Origin: Asterias amurensis
Taxonomy: Eukaryota; Echinodermata; Asteroidea; Forcipulatida; Asteriidae
Direction: 5' to 3'
Assembly (NCBI RefSeq): GCF_032118995.1
Contig: NC_092650.1
Location: 24,872,001-24,936,000 of the forward strand
Length of the DNA: 64,000 nt
The translations under genes and the position numbers were made by a program. Shown piece after piece: positions 41,901 to 50,555 of the stretch (positions are counted from its first letter, which is position 1; every line of letters begins with the position of its first letter). The notes beneath the pieces were generated by a model. That model was not told where the DNA came from. It ran no database searches and was given only the letters and a program-made list of their open reading frames with translations.

Positions 41901-43685
41901 TGAGTCATCAGAGTGTGGGTTCGAATCCCGGTCATGGTACATGTGTCTTTGAGCAAAATGCTTTACTATAATGGATTCTCAAGGTATTTTGTTTTCAAGA
42001 GACCTCTGAAGACACTCTTGTTTGAATCTATTTTCTTGTAACAAATCGCTTCTTATACATGCACATATGTATTTCATTGTTTTACATGCTCCTGCATTAT
42101 CGAAATATCAATGTCTTGTGTTATTATAATTATGGTTGTTACTTGTTAGTCTTAATAAAAATCTTAAAGAATTTTTTTGAGTGTTAAAAAATGTATAACA
42201 AGCAACTTTTATAGATTTTATTTCAAAATTCTTATCAGAGGCAACACTTCTCCCAAAAGGATTTAATACCTTGGTTGTACCCTACTATACTACTTACTAT
42301 AGTAAGGCCTTGTCAGAATTGGTGGCTACATCTAGGGCTACGGCTAGATTTCAGCATATCATGCAATGATGTATATGACGTCCCAAGCCACTTCCTAAGC
42401 ACAGCTGTAGCCGAAGCTGTAGACGCCAATTGGAATAAGGCCTGACTATGATTTTTCTAACGATCGATACCATAATAATAATAATAGTAATAAGACTTGT
42501 AATGCGCACATATCCACCCTGCTGGGTGTTCAAGGCGCAGTAAAAACCAAAAACAAAAACACAACACAAAGAAAAACAGACACAACAAAATTTGTCAGTG
42601 AAAACCTGTGACATAAGATGAGTTTTGAGAAGAGACTTGAATTTTGTGGTATAAAGACAAGATCGAAGATTAAGTGGTAGAGAGTTGCAGATGCGTGGTG
42701 CGGCTGAAAAAAAAGACCTGTCACCCCATGAGTGTCGAGACTTGGGTTCAATGAGGTGCAAAGCTTTAAACACTTCTTCTTGCCTTGTGCACAGGTATGG
42801 AGAGTGAGTTGGAATGTTACAGGCACCATCTTGGCCTCTTCGAGCGATGATGGACTTGTCCGCCTCTGGAAAGGTAAACGCCATGTTTGATGCTGTAGGC
42901 CACCTCCTTTTTGTCAAATTTTTTTTAATGAAAAAAGGATACATTCTAATGATTTCAGTCTTTTTTTTTTTTTTTTTTTTTTTTTAAATAGCCAAGCCGG
43001 TTGTTGTTAAAATGGTGTCGCCCCAGCCATTAAAAAAAAAGGGGGGGCAGGACGCTAACATTTGAGTGTATAGCCAGACTAATCTGCCCCATTAGCCTTT
43101 TTGAGGTATGGTGACCACTATTGGAATGCACCATTTGGTTTGGGTGTATACAGACAAATTTACCCAAATCTAAAAGTGCCACAGTATTGTGTCTACCATA
43201 CCTCAAAATGGCTTATTGGGTTCTGCATTTGCTCCGAAAATTGGGTCCAGCATCCATATGACAGAAAAAAAGCTGGTGGCCTATGTTGGAACTTTCCCAA
43301 TAAACCTTTTTGAGGTATGGCGGACGTGATAGGAGTGCACTGTTTGGTTTGGGTGTATACAAATTTACCCAAACCTTATAGTGTTGTAGCATTGAGTATG
43401 CCATATCTCAAAAAGGCCTATACACAGCTCTGTATACGAGTTTAAAGCAGATTGAGCTAGTACTTGTCTTGCTGTTTCAAGGTTGGTTTGATTTTCTCTT
43501 CTATGAATGCAGCAAACTATTTGGGCAACTGGAAGTGCATTCAAGAGATGAAAGGGGATGGTACTTCAGTCCCACCCGCTATGCCTTTTGCAAGTCAAGA
43601 ACAACAGCAGCAACAGGTTGGCGGCAGGCAAGTACCAGGTGCACAGGAACCCATGTTTGAAAGTCGAAGGTATCACAAAGTCTAG
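29853..43685 (+). CDS. SEH1L: Nucleoporin SEH1, complete, 12 coding exons
   Basis: Spliced CDS join(29853..29963, 31412..31462, 33605..33710, 34450..34490, 34704..34784, 37299..37376, 37865..37917, 38657..38749, 39087..39233, 40245..40320, 42795..42873, 43513..43685), 1089 nt, 362 aa (human 360). All introns are GT-AG and phases agree. The protein is a WD40 beta-propeller: [20 protein letters not shown] at the start, then [41 protein letters not shown] and MIAVGSDD, and the last blade [23 protein letters not shown]1 is known as a member of the Nup107-160 (Y) nuclear pore complex, paired with Nup85, and of GATOR2, paired with Mios, in mTORC1 control. The same roles are inferred from near full-length similarity. 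The tail after the propeller (318-362) is Gln-rich and poorly conserved. Confidence 0.97.
30399..30615. repeat. Palindromic MITE-like element in SEH1 intron 1
   Basis: Inner arms 'gagcgcgaatacaaatcaac' with 'ggctattttatgtga' pair with 'cacataaaatagccgttgat' and 'ttgtattcgcgctc'. Outer arms 'gtgccgagctgtgg' pair with 'cccacagctcggca'. The right end holds TGACGTCA. Confidence 0.8.
31142..31310 (+). repeat. Interspersed repeat with 'GGGCACCAAG' motifs, copy 3
   Basis: 'cccctggtcattgccttggt', 'accaagaagaaaatgccttg' and 'cccttgccctttc' match 4590-4770. The left end has an inverted pair 'cggaggcaac' and 'attgcctccg'. Confidence 0.65.
31412..31462 (+). CDS. SEH1L: SEH1 coding exon 2
   Basis: 51 nt, [17 protein letters not shown], acceptor TTTACGCAG, donor AAG|GTAAGA. 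The donor is the first unit of a minisatellite. Confidence 0.94.
31455..32345 (+). repeat. Minisatellite of splice-donor-like units at SEH1 exon 2
   Basis: About 11 units of 67-83 bp. Each starts CTGG(A/G)(A/T)G(G/T)TA(A/G)GACTAGTC and contains 'aacaacattgc' and 'ccttgagggtaagactaact'. The first unit is the exon 2 end itself (CTGGAAG|GTAAGACTAGTC). Units near 31680-31930 are nearly identical, the outer ones diverged. Many keep full GTAAGA or GTGAGA. Confidence 0.9.
31463..33604. other. SEH1 intron 2
   Basis: Holds the donor-like minisatellite (to about 32345), then unique sequence, the 8-bp-TSD hAT-like element (32614-33285) and unique sequence up to exon 3. Confidence 0.65.
32614..33285. 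mobile_element. hAT-like non-autonomous element with 8-bp target duplication
   Basis: Element 32622-33277 (656 bp) is flanked by identical GGCGTGTT (32614-32621 and 33278-33285). Ends TAGGCCTGGGCGAATTATTC and, inverted, TAGTGCTGGGCGAATAGTG. It contains many 'aatatccggttaa' motifs, two 'gcgccctctagcggc' boxes around an A/T-only stretch, and no ORF. TSD length and termini fit hAT. Confidence 0.8.
33605..33710 (+). CDS. SEH1L: SEH1 coding exon 3
   Basis: Acceptor TATCACAG, donor [29 protein letters not shown] then [13 protein letters not shown], residues 55-89. Confidence 0.95.
33792..34011. repeat. Inverted-repeat element in SEH1 intron 3
   Basis: 'aatagaccgatccagtaggc' with 'tccgccc' is mirrored by 'gggcggagctaaatggatcg' and 'atctatt'. 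Preceded by a B-box-like SINE fragment 'gaggtcgcaggttcaaatcc' (33762-33782). Confidence 0.75.
34104..34170 (-). repeat. Retroposon fragment ('ccttgtaa...ttacaaggtgctgtgg')
   Basis: Contains the inverted pair 'accttgtaatggtttacaag' followed by 'gtgctgtgg'. The complement 'cacagcaccttgtaaaccct' occurs at 1590-1625 in CDYL intron 1. Short dispersed repeat, class unknown. Confidence 0.5.
34450..34490 (+). CDS. SEH1L: SEH1 coding exon 4 (41 nt)
   Basis: Very short exon, [14 protein letters not shown] with the split first codon, acceptor TTTTTTCAG, donor TGG|GTAAGT. GQSHW is conserved in the family. Confidence 0.93.
34704..34784 (+). CDS. SEH1L: SEH1 coding exon 5
   Basis: [20 protein letters not shown] to HLGLQL, phase 0 on both sides, acceptor TTGTTCAG, donor TTG|GTAAGA. 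Confidence 0.95.
35626..36260 (-). mobile_element. R2-type MITE with an F-type repeat inserted in it
   Basis: Outer R2: 'actaaacatgtttggtagtt' to 'ccaaatgtgtaccttccctt'. At 'caaagaccag' it is broken by an F element (35659-35897, ends 'ggcccaatttcatagagctg' and 'cagctctatgaaattggccc'), then resumes 'tgcttctcacttggtgtaat'. Confidence 0.8.
36333..36600. mobile_element. MITE with 3-bp target duplication (ACA)
   Basis: Element 36336-36597 (262 bp), ends GGGTGCATTCATTTAGCTTC and inverted GAAGCTGAACGAACGCACCC, flanked by ACA on both sides. GC-rich 'ccaggggctcacc' blocks inside. A 3-bp TSD fits a PIF/Harbinger-like source. Confidence 0.75.
37085..37180 (+). mobile_element. tRNA-derived SINE, copy 1
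   Basis: A-box TAGCTCAGTTGG and degenerate B-box GGTTGGAATCC. The acceptor arms GGCTAGA and TCTAGTC pair and the D-stem GCTC/GAGC is intact, but the anticodon stem is mismatched and U33 is absent. The leader 'gccaacatagggc' is shared with copy 2, so this is a retroposon, not a tRNA gene. Confidence 0.75.
37299..37376 (+). CDS. SEH1L: SEH1 coding exon 6
   Basis: [20 protein letters not shown] then AIWSSQ, acceptor TTTTTCAG, donor CAG|GTAAAC, phase 0 on both sides. Confidence 0.95.
37457..37655 (+). mobile_element. R1-type MITE, left half
   Basis: 'aaaggcagtggaaactattg' start through 'gacaagtaatttccca'-like sequence. It ends in the central palindrome, just before SINE copy 2. In SEH1 intron 6. 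Confidence 0.7.
37695..37805 (+). mobile_element. tRNA-derived SINE, copy 2
   Basis: A-box TAGCTCAGTTGG and canonical B-box GGTTCAAATCC, same 'ggagacgccaacatagggct' leader as copy 1, 600 bp away, same strand. Confidence 0.75.
37865..37917 (+). CDS. SEH1L: SEH1 coding exon 7
   Basis: [17 protein letters not shown], acceptor TTGCTAG, donor CCAG|GTAAAG, ends in phase 2. Confidence 0.94.
38062..38208. repeat. G-type repeat, near-perfect foldback
   Basis: 'ggtggatttcacaaagagtt' with 'aggactagtctta' mirrors 'aggactagtcctaactcttt' and 'gtgaaatcgacccc'. Four 'aggactagtc' units. In SEH1 intron 7. Confidence 0.8.
38265..38420 (+). repeat. Tandem copies of the 'gaatggtcagacagtagga' repeat
   Basis: Two roughly 115-bp units, each with 'aaaaccaca' plus 'gatattgaatggtc'. 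Shares 'gaatggtcagacagtaggag' with 3474-3493. Confidence 0.6.
38424..38620 (-). mobile_element. R1-type MITE, right half
   Basis: 'tcttttaatatttgagtggg' to 'attaccaatagtgtccggtg'. The left half is absent. It ends 40 bp before SEH1 exon 8. Confidence 0.7.
38657..38749 (+). CDS. SEH1L: SEH1 coding exon 8
   Basis: [20 protein letters not shown] then [10 protein letters not shown], acceptor TTTTGTAG, donor GAGAG|GTGAGG. Confidence 0.95.
39087..39233 (+). CDS. SEH1L: SEH1 coding exon 9
   Basis: [20 protein letters not shown] then [12 protein letters not shown], acceptor TTGGCAG, donor CTCAG|GTATTT. One of the best conserved blades. Confidence 0.96.
39596..39815. repeat. Inverted-repeat element in SEH1 intron 9
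   Basis: 'ggacccttcccgtgaaatat' mirrors 'tatttcatgggaagggtct'; inner pair 'ggttggcaaa' and 'ttttgccaacc'; central 'gacgcgcaatcgcgtctgcg'. Confidence 0.8.
40245..40320 (+). CDS. SEH1L: SEH1 coding exon 10
   Basis: [20 protein letters not shown] then HNNQQ, acceptor TTTTCTAG, donor CAG|GTAATA. A variable loop in the family, supported by phase and position. Confidence 0.88.
41163..41863. mobile_element. Non-autonomous DNA transposon with 9-bp target duplication, copy 2
   Basis: Element 41172-41854 (683 bp) has the same TAGCCTTGCTCAAGGCAG ends as 24385-25104. It is flanked by identical TGTAGGGTG (41163-41171 and 41855-41863). Internal 'aaacccacccgtata', 'gcatgcggaggcc' and 'gacgtccaatcac' are shared with copy 1. 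Confidence 0.87.
41864..41990 (+). mobile_element. tRNA(Ser/Leu)-type SINE
   Basis: A-box GGCGAGTGGTTAAG, B-box GGTTCGAATCC and the tail 'gtctttgagcaaaatgcttt', a common SINE body motif. It lies immediately beside the 9-bp-TSD element. Confidence 0.7.
42303..42445. repeat. Inverted-repeat element in SEH1 intron 10
   Basis: 'aaggccttgtcagaattggt' with 'ggctac' mirrors 'gtagacgccaattggaataa' and 'ggcct'; inner 'gggctacggctag' against 'agctgtagccgaagc'. Confidence 0.75.
42472..42790 (-). mobile_element. Non-LTR retrotransposon 3' end adjoining SEH1 exon 11
   Basis: Minus strand reads [20 protein letters not shown], then [11 protein letters not shown] and [14 protein letters not shown], a LINE RT C-terminus. 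It then runs to an ATT/TTA tail (42472-42492). The coding remnant extends to about 42780, only about 15 bp from the exon 11 start. Confidence 0.8.
42795..42873 (+). CDS. SEH1L: SEH1 coding exon 11
   Basis: [20 protein letters not shown] then LVRLWK, donor AAAG|GTAAAC. The acceptor TTGTGCACAG lies within about 15 bp of a LINE remnant. Confidence 0.96.
42874..43512. other. SEH1 intron 11
   Basis: Contains a T run of about 26 nt (42960-42985), a short purine/G run, and two copies of a foldback unit (43096-43215 and 43306-43425). No coding exon. Confidence 0.65.
43096..43425. repeat. Two direct copies of a foldback unit
   Basis: Each unit is about 120 bp, begins 'cctttttgaggtatgg' and ends 'ccata(c/t)ctcaaaa(t/a)gg', with 'tttggtttgggtgtataca' inside. 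The copies are separated by about 90 bp of unrelated sequence. Confidence 0.75.
43513..43685 (+). CDS. SEH1L: SEH1 coding exon 12 (short-form C-terminus, stop TAG)
   Basis: [17 protein letters not shown] then a Gln-rich, low-complexity tail ending RRYHKV. Acceptor AATGCAG. An internal donor-like CGAAG|GTATCA (43665-43675) could feed an alternative last exon. Confidence 0.92.
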
Positions 43686-46600
43686 GAATTTGTAGATTTT
43701 AGGCGCAGATGGTACACATCATTGTCCTCTTCATTAGCCATCCATCGATCCCACCGCTGCCACCGTTCTCATCAGGTGGTGTTTTTTAGTTTGGAGAAGC
43801 TGGATCACACTTCAGCCTTCATTGTCATTGGATGCATTCAATTTGTGACGATTTACATGTTGAGAGATCTGATACCTCAACTACCACCAGCACCATGACA
43901 GGCTCCAATCATTATCTTTGTGAGTTTCATGCACAGATAGATTGGATCCCACTTCTGCACCCATTCAATGATTCACAAACTAAGAGATGTTATCTCATTA
44001 CTGCCACCACCATCGCGGGGTATTTGAGATCCACTGCTGGGATTGTCTTCATTTGGGAGCTTTGAAATGATTCCTGCTTTGAAATGGGTTGCACACTCCC
44101 CAGGGAGTTGGTGAACATTAAAGGAATGTTATTGGCCCAAATGACCGGGGATACTAATGTAAAGCGCATTGAGACGCTTATCTAAGAACTTTTTATTTGA
44201 AATATCAGATCCTTTCTCTGTCAGCATTCAATAAGACAACACATCCCACTTCTGCTACTATCATTGTCGGTGGTTTCACTCATATGGATATTTGATCTCA
44301 CTGCTTCATCATCATCTAACCAAGAGTTTATATCTAAGAGAGTATTCAGAGTGAACTGTTACCATGATGGGTTCAAATCCCACTTCTGCAACCTTTGTTT
44401 ACTTCAGCAAAGAAATAATACTTGAATCGTGAGATCAAGCACAAAGAAGTTCCTTTAGTTTCCTTCCACACAAAAGCTGTCTCAAATCCAGAAATTCATG
44501 TTGAATTTCACTTAACTTTATGTTTCAGGGCCAAGACTTTGTAATTATTTCTCATAATGCTTGTTCCATTTACTTTTTGCTTAACCTTTTGAATGTATTA
44601 TTTCATTCACTGGCACGCTGTTGTTTTTAACATTGTCCAAAGCATTCCATTTTCAACTGACATGCGAGTAGGCCAAAGAAACGTTTCTTCTTGTTTACTT
44701 TCTGCAGCCTTAACCTTTCTAGCTCGCCTGTCCAGAAAGCCGATAGTGTATTTCACCTATCAATTGTTGGCAACAATCTCCTCCTTATAGCTAACCAATT
44801 CTGACTCGGGGAGTCTTAATTAGAATTTTAATTTCCCCTCTGCAGTGATTCAAACCAAACGCCCTTTCATGTTGGTCAAATTTTCCTGGAAATCCTTGAA
44901 AATTTTTGAAATTTTTGTTTACTTAATTTGCTTATTCTGGCAACCGTTCAAGAAATGGACATTTCCATGGCAAAAAGCTTTCTTCTATGAAGGGTTAAGC
45001 GGAAAAGCCCTTGGGTGTTTTTTCCAGGAAAAACTGCATTCAAGTATGAAAGGGTTTTTTTATCAACGATTTAAAAGATTTTGATTTTGGCATTTATTCA
45101 AACACATTGCGTTGTGTTCTGTTGAAGCGAAGGGATGAGAGGTTTGGACCAACAACTGATAGATGTGTGACCACATGGGATATGAGGCCTCGATTTTGGG
45201 CGGGAAAAAACACAAGACTGCAAAAACAAGTGTAGGGGCTAGTAGCTCTAAATGTTTTCTGGACCAGAATTGTTGTACAATACCAGAATCAAAATGAGAC
45301 TTCCATTTAACTCTTTTTATTTGAATACTCACTGCACTAAGACATTTGGGCCTAAGAGAAGATTTATCGCCTCAAGTCTTTTTTTAAGTTCATGTGTACG
45401 TTATTTTACAAATGAAAGGGATCAGACTCAGAGTCAGCAACTGGACATAATTTGTTTCTGTTTAAGTTATTGCCCAGTGAGGTATGTGTAGTGGTATCAA
45501 TTGAAAAACACAAGACTGCCGGACTTGTCTGGTCATTATGCAAGAGTCGCCAGACACTTCAAGGTGTGGGCTACAATTATTTTATTCCAGAGGCAGTTGC
45601 CACTTACTCCTAGGGCTGAAACAGGGTTACCCCCTTTACAGTCCATATGGATGTAGGCTTGGGTATCACAAATAATGGCTGAACTAGCTGAACACTAAAA
45701 CAACTGGCTTGGGGCATGTAGTCCAGTGTAAGATTTGAGCTCCGGGACTAAGAACCTAGTGTTTGCCATAGGATTCTTAACAAGGATAGTCTGGTGCCTT
45801 GATGGCTGTTTTCAATTCCATCTTGACTTGGTATTTGTATGAAAAAAAATTGTCAAACAACCAGCTAGCGCTTATTAACATTCACTGTAAAAGAGCTAGA
45901 AATAAATGCATGTACAGTAGTGTATTTGAATCCCATCCGAAACCCTCCCCCTCCTCTGGCCCTCCCAAACTCTTTTTAAAGAAATACTAAGTTATACTTA
46001 AATTTGTACTCTTAAACTTCCAGATGCGGTTTCTTATTTTGGGGTTAATTGGAATTTGTAAAATAGTTATGCTGAGGCTTACTTATAAGAAACTCCATTA
46101 AAAATGCCTTAAATATTAAATACACATCATATATAAATACTAAAACAGTCTTGAAATTTGTTTATATTTATTTGACCTGAGTGTTTGGTCCCCAGTTCTG
46201 TATTACTATTTGGAAAGTACGTGTCAATTATCCAAACATGTAGTAAGCGAGTCAGTGGCGGGGAGTTACCTGAGCAATTCACCCTAGTTTTCTTATGCAC
46301 AAAAGAACAAATTAGTTATAGTAAAACTTCCCAGGGTGGCCGGAAGTCGAATAGCTTGTCATACAGGTTTTTATTTTATTTTAATGTCTGATCTTTCACA
46401 GGCCCCTCTTTCCTTTTCCTTTCTTCTCGCCCATACTCTGTGCTTCTATTAAAGTCTACAGTGACTTTAAGCTTAGATTGTTTGTGCCAAAAATGCCAGC
46501 AGCAAAACTCTGCATGAAACTCAAGTCCATTATGACTTGGGCATTGCAGATTCAATAAGGTGTTAGTTTGTGAAAGAATGGGCGTTTGCCACGTACATGT

Positions 46601-47181
46601 CCACTCGGGTAGCCGTTAGTCCCAACGATTTTGAAAGTTCATACAGGACAAGAAGCGGTTGTAATTATAGGCTTCATGCTTACAGTGTATTAGGATGATT
46701 ATTGCTTCAATTATGGGGGAAAACTTTCCCAACTCCATTTGAGGAGTTTGAGATGTGAGAAGTGATTGTGTTGAAGAGTTTGTTCACTTTACTTGTTTTC
46801 CATGTGGGAATTGCGTTTCGTTTGCACAAAATCCCCTAAAGGTTTCAGCACCCACTTTTTTGTTTTTCAAAACGTTACTGTTGTGATTTTTACTGAATCT
46901 GCACCACGTATTTGTCGTCAAGAAATCGTCTTGTTGTGGCGGCTCCCTCTACATGCAGACTTGGTCTAACTTGTTTAGGCTGTAAATTACTTCTTCTTTT
47001 TTTTAAGAAATTGCAAATAAAAACTACATAAGAAATTACATGCAGTCAAGGTAAACAACCAAGTCGAAAGCCGACTCCCCAAGTTTTGATTTATTTTCAA
47101 TTTTCACGAAGGTAGTTTTAAGCTATGGTGTGTTGCAACCATTATGGACATTAAGGATACACAACGTCCGAAAATTGGGCA

Positions 47182-47406
47182 ATGCTGACTTGCATTGAGG
47201 TGCGGCCATCCTACTTTACCCCTGTCCAATCAAATGTCACCAATCCGAAGCTAGCTAACAGGTTTAAACGACTGCAGGGGCTACAATCCCAGCCGTATGC
47301 CGTTGGGCCCCGCACCACGGCCCCCGTGCCCCCTTCCAATGTTGGCTCTCATTGCGCGGTCTGCGCTGACATCAATACCGGTAGTCACGCCGCCAATATG
47401 AATTGA
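47182..47406 (+). CDS. Unrecognised GC-rich ORF, candidate exon
   Basis: 74 codons, unlike the AT-rich surroundings, reading SYFTPVQSNVTNPKLANRFK and later CAVCADINTGSHAANMN. A second frame is also open after an internal CTGCAG (47273-47278). No family recognised and no strong acceptor upstream. It could be a last exon, a retroposed fragment or chance. Low confidence. Confidence 0.2.
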   Translation: MLTCIEVRPSYFTPVQSNVTNPKLANRFKRLQGLQSQPYAVGPRTTAPVPPSNVGSHCAVCADINTGSHAANMN

Positions 47407-47512
47407 GAAACAAAAGTATAGCACTGTACAATTATGGTAAACAGGCTCTAGATTTATTCTCGGACTTTTGTATTTTTACACCGCAGGAGTTAATATTTAC
47501 ACTCCAGCATTA

Positions 47513-47790
47513 AAGGAACACGTTGCCTTGGATCGGTCGAGTTAGGCTTTGTAAAGCGTTTGTTATAATATGCATATGGGTAGAAAGATGCTGTAAAAGT
47601 AGAACACAATAATCCACACAAACATGCCTCGAAATTGCACGGAAAAACCACTTAATTTTGAGGCAAACTTGTGTGGATCATTGTATTCTACTTTTAAAAC
47701 ATCTTTCCAACCATATGCATTTTATAACAAACGGTTACAACCGCTTTTTATAGACCAACTCGTCCGATCCAAGGCAACGTGTTCCTTTAA
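47513..47790 (+). mobile_element. TTAA-type MITE, family R4
   Basis: 'ttaaaggaacacgttgcctt' start, 'aacgtgttcctttaa' end, internal 'gatccacacaaac' and 'gtgtggatcattg'. The shortest intact R4 copy here (278 bp). Confidence 0.85.
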
Positions 47791-49074
47791 GAATCGGAGG
47801 GGTGGAAGTTGTGACAAGTATGTCATGTAGTGTTTCATGACATTCTAATACTAGTCGCTGTTTCGCTTTAGTTTTGCAAGGTAGACTTACTGGTGTTTTT
47901 AGAACAGGGCTTCGGATCATTAAATCTGCTTTCCAGCTTTTCATAAAGCCACCAAAACATTTAGTGAAATTCCCGATTGAGCAGTGACAATTCTCTCGAA
48001 AAAAAGAAGAAAAAAAATGAAGAAAAAAATCTCGAGATAGACAACAAACTTTCATTATTCTTTTCGCATTTTCTAGTTAAATTTATTTCTACTCAATCAT
48101 TAAAAATGACAAAATATAACATTACAGAAGAAAAAACAGAGAGATTATGCGGAAGACTCCTGAAGCAAGCTTGTTGGATGGAGAAACTCAAACAGATCAA
48201 TGCACAGTATAACTTGAAGGCACACAAAATAGTATGAACAAATATGGACAAAACACAAACAGGACAACACAGTATCAATGGTTCATTGACGGCGGTGTGA
48301 GGATAACTAGATTTAAGGAAATAAACTTGTATTGAAAGAAACAAAATCGGTATATATGATTATGAGCCTGACGAGGCCTACGTGACCGTAAGTTTCACAA
48401 AAAACTCCGCATTTAATCATCGGAAAAGAAAAAAAAACAGCCTTGGTTAAAAGGTCCCAAAGGAAATGCTCGCAGAAATTAATGCCTGCAAAATAAATGT
48501 AAGGTTTCAGTCGGGAAAAGTGGGATTTAGGATCAATAATGAAGAGGTTGTTCGGGGTATACTGTGGATATATTATTGAGAACGAAATTTATTTTAAAGA
48601 TGTTTTATTTTTTTATAGGATTATTGTACAGTGGAATTCTGCGAATTTTAGTCAGAAAGTTTATCTCTTTTAGATTCGTCTTTTAATCAAGAGTTTGTTT
48701 GTGTATTATATGAAGGGAAATGTCATGCTCTTTAAAACAAAAATGTGTTTTTCTGTTTAAATTATTTACTTGACTGTTCTTGTTTTAGAGACATTTTGAA
48801 CAATGATATCTTTGGAAGCTGCTGCTCACCATGAAGAGCTATCACAAACAATAACTGTTTGGATCGAAGAAATTGCGGGGTATATGCACGCAGTCGGAAA
48901 GATGGTGTTGTTTAAATGTTTTTTTTACGGCATTGTTTTGTGATCGGAATAGTTAAGACATTTTTATAGCACCACCGCTTGGCTTCAAAATTTGCTGTTA
49001 TAAATCACCGTAAGTAAGGTCATGGTTATATCTTTTTATGAACTTCACCTGTCTTTTCAACGTGTTTATTTGTT

Positions 49075-49400
<326 letters not shown>

Positions 49401-50078
49401 TTTTGTGCTGGGGTGATTGTTTGTTTGTATATTGTTGTTGGACTGTGTTTGGGACTTGGGTTTGGTTTTTTCTTCGTTCGCTTGTTTGTTTGTTTGCTAG
49501 TTTGTCCAGCTATGTTTGCTTAGCAGAAAAAAAATGTCAAGCATAATTATTATTTTGTTGTTTCTCTTCAAGAAACTTGAATTCGTTTCTTTTAACCAAA
49601 AGCTTCAGTCTGTCAACAGTATTCTTAAAAGTTCAATGTCTGTGTAGTTGCAGATTTTTGAAATAAAGCCCTGCTGCTTTTAGTAGGTTATTTTTTTAAA
49701 AGAAAGCTGCTATCTTATTCGGAGTTTTTACTAAAAAAATGTTATGGTCTTCAATCCATAAAAGAGTCTTCCATTACGTCGACACAAAAAAAAGACATAA
49801 ATATTTTGCCATTTTGCCAAATTTCAAAAATGTTCATAGATATCCTCATTATCATGAATACCATGACATGTTCAAAGTCATAGCCTATTGAAGACAATCT
49901 CATTTTCACACCTTGAGCGAGTAGATCTTTTACTCATTGATTCACTCAGTGAGATGGTTTTGACGGGTTTACAAATAATTTGTTGAAGACATTTTGAGGA
50001 AACTTTTAAGTAGTACGATTTTAAACTTGTCTATCTTCGGTTTGAGTAAAATCTCAGGTTCGATTCCTCTCTCCCCAG

Positions 50079-50220
50079 AACGGCTTCTTTCATGACTCCA
50101 CCGTACCCACGCCGCCAGACCGAACCGAGTCCTCGCACCTACGACGGGTATGAAATACTCAGCACCAGCCCGCTCATCGGTGCCGCCGCCTCTCGGTCCA
50201 GGTCCGGTACATCAACATAA
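50079..50220 (+). CDS. Candidate alternative C-terminal exon of SEH1
   Basis: CTCTCTCCCCAG acceptor, then an open frame to TAA at 50218-50220. The phase fits a splice from the internal donor CGAAG|GTATCA of SEH1 exon 12 (43669): AG plus A gives Arg. The new tail is 46 residues rich in Pro, Ser, Thr and Arg: TASFMTPPYPRRQTEPSPRT, YDGYEILSTSP, then LIGAAASRSRSGTST. The long form would be 404 aa. Vertebrate SEH1L has a longer isoform made the same way with a Pro/Arg-rich tail, which I recall but could not compare. The region is GC-rich and free of repeats. An alternative reading is a last exon of another gene. Confidence 0.5.
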
Positions 50221-50254
50221 GGGGAATGCTGCTCATACCGGAGTGACTACGGGA

Positions 50255-50555
50255 CACTTTTGGTATAATTGTCAAAGACCAGTCTTCTCACTTGGTGTAT
50301 CTCAACATATGCAGAAAATAACAAACCTGTAAACATTTGAACTCAATTGGTCGTCGAAGTTGCGAGATAATAATGGCAGAAAACACCCTTGTCACACGAA
50401 GTTGTGTACGTTCAGATGCTTGATTTCGAGACCTCAAAATCTAATTCTGAGGTCTTTAAATCAAATTTAAATAATTTCTGTGGAAAATTACTTCCTTTCT
50501 GGAAAACTACGTTACTTCAGAGGGAGCCGTTTTCACATTTGTTTTTGCTATTAAC
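50255..50555 (+). mobile_element. R1-type MITE, right end lost
   Basis: 'ataattgtcaaagaccagtc' to 'cagagggagccgttttcaca'. The last 100 bp of the family are missing. It begins 35 bp after the candidate SEH1 exon. Confidence 0.7.

Larger units (their letters stand above)
40321..42794. other. SEH1 intron 10 (2.5 kb)
   Basis: An (ATTC)n-headed retroposon-like stretch (about 40580-41100) with a 97-codon ORF of unknown origin (40793-41086); the second 9-bp-TSD element (41163-41863); a tRNA-type SINE (41864-41990); an inverted-repeat element (42303-42445); and a LINE end (42472-42790) reaching the exon 11 acceptor. Confidence 0.65.

Noticed and set aside
42351..42944. 197-codon minus-strand ORF as a gene
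   Set aside because: It covers a LINE RT end and the antisense of SEH1 exon 11; no start or complete domain.
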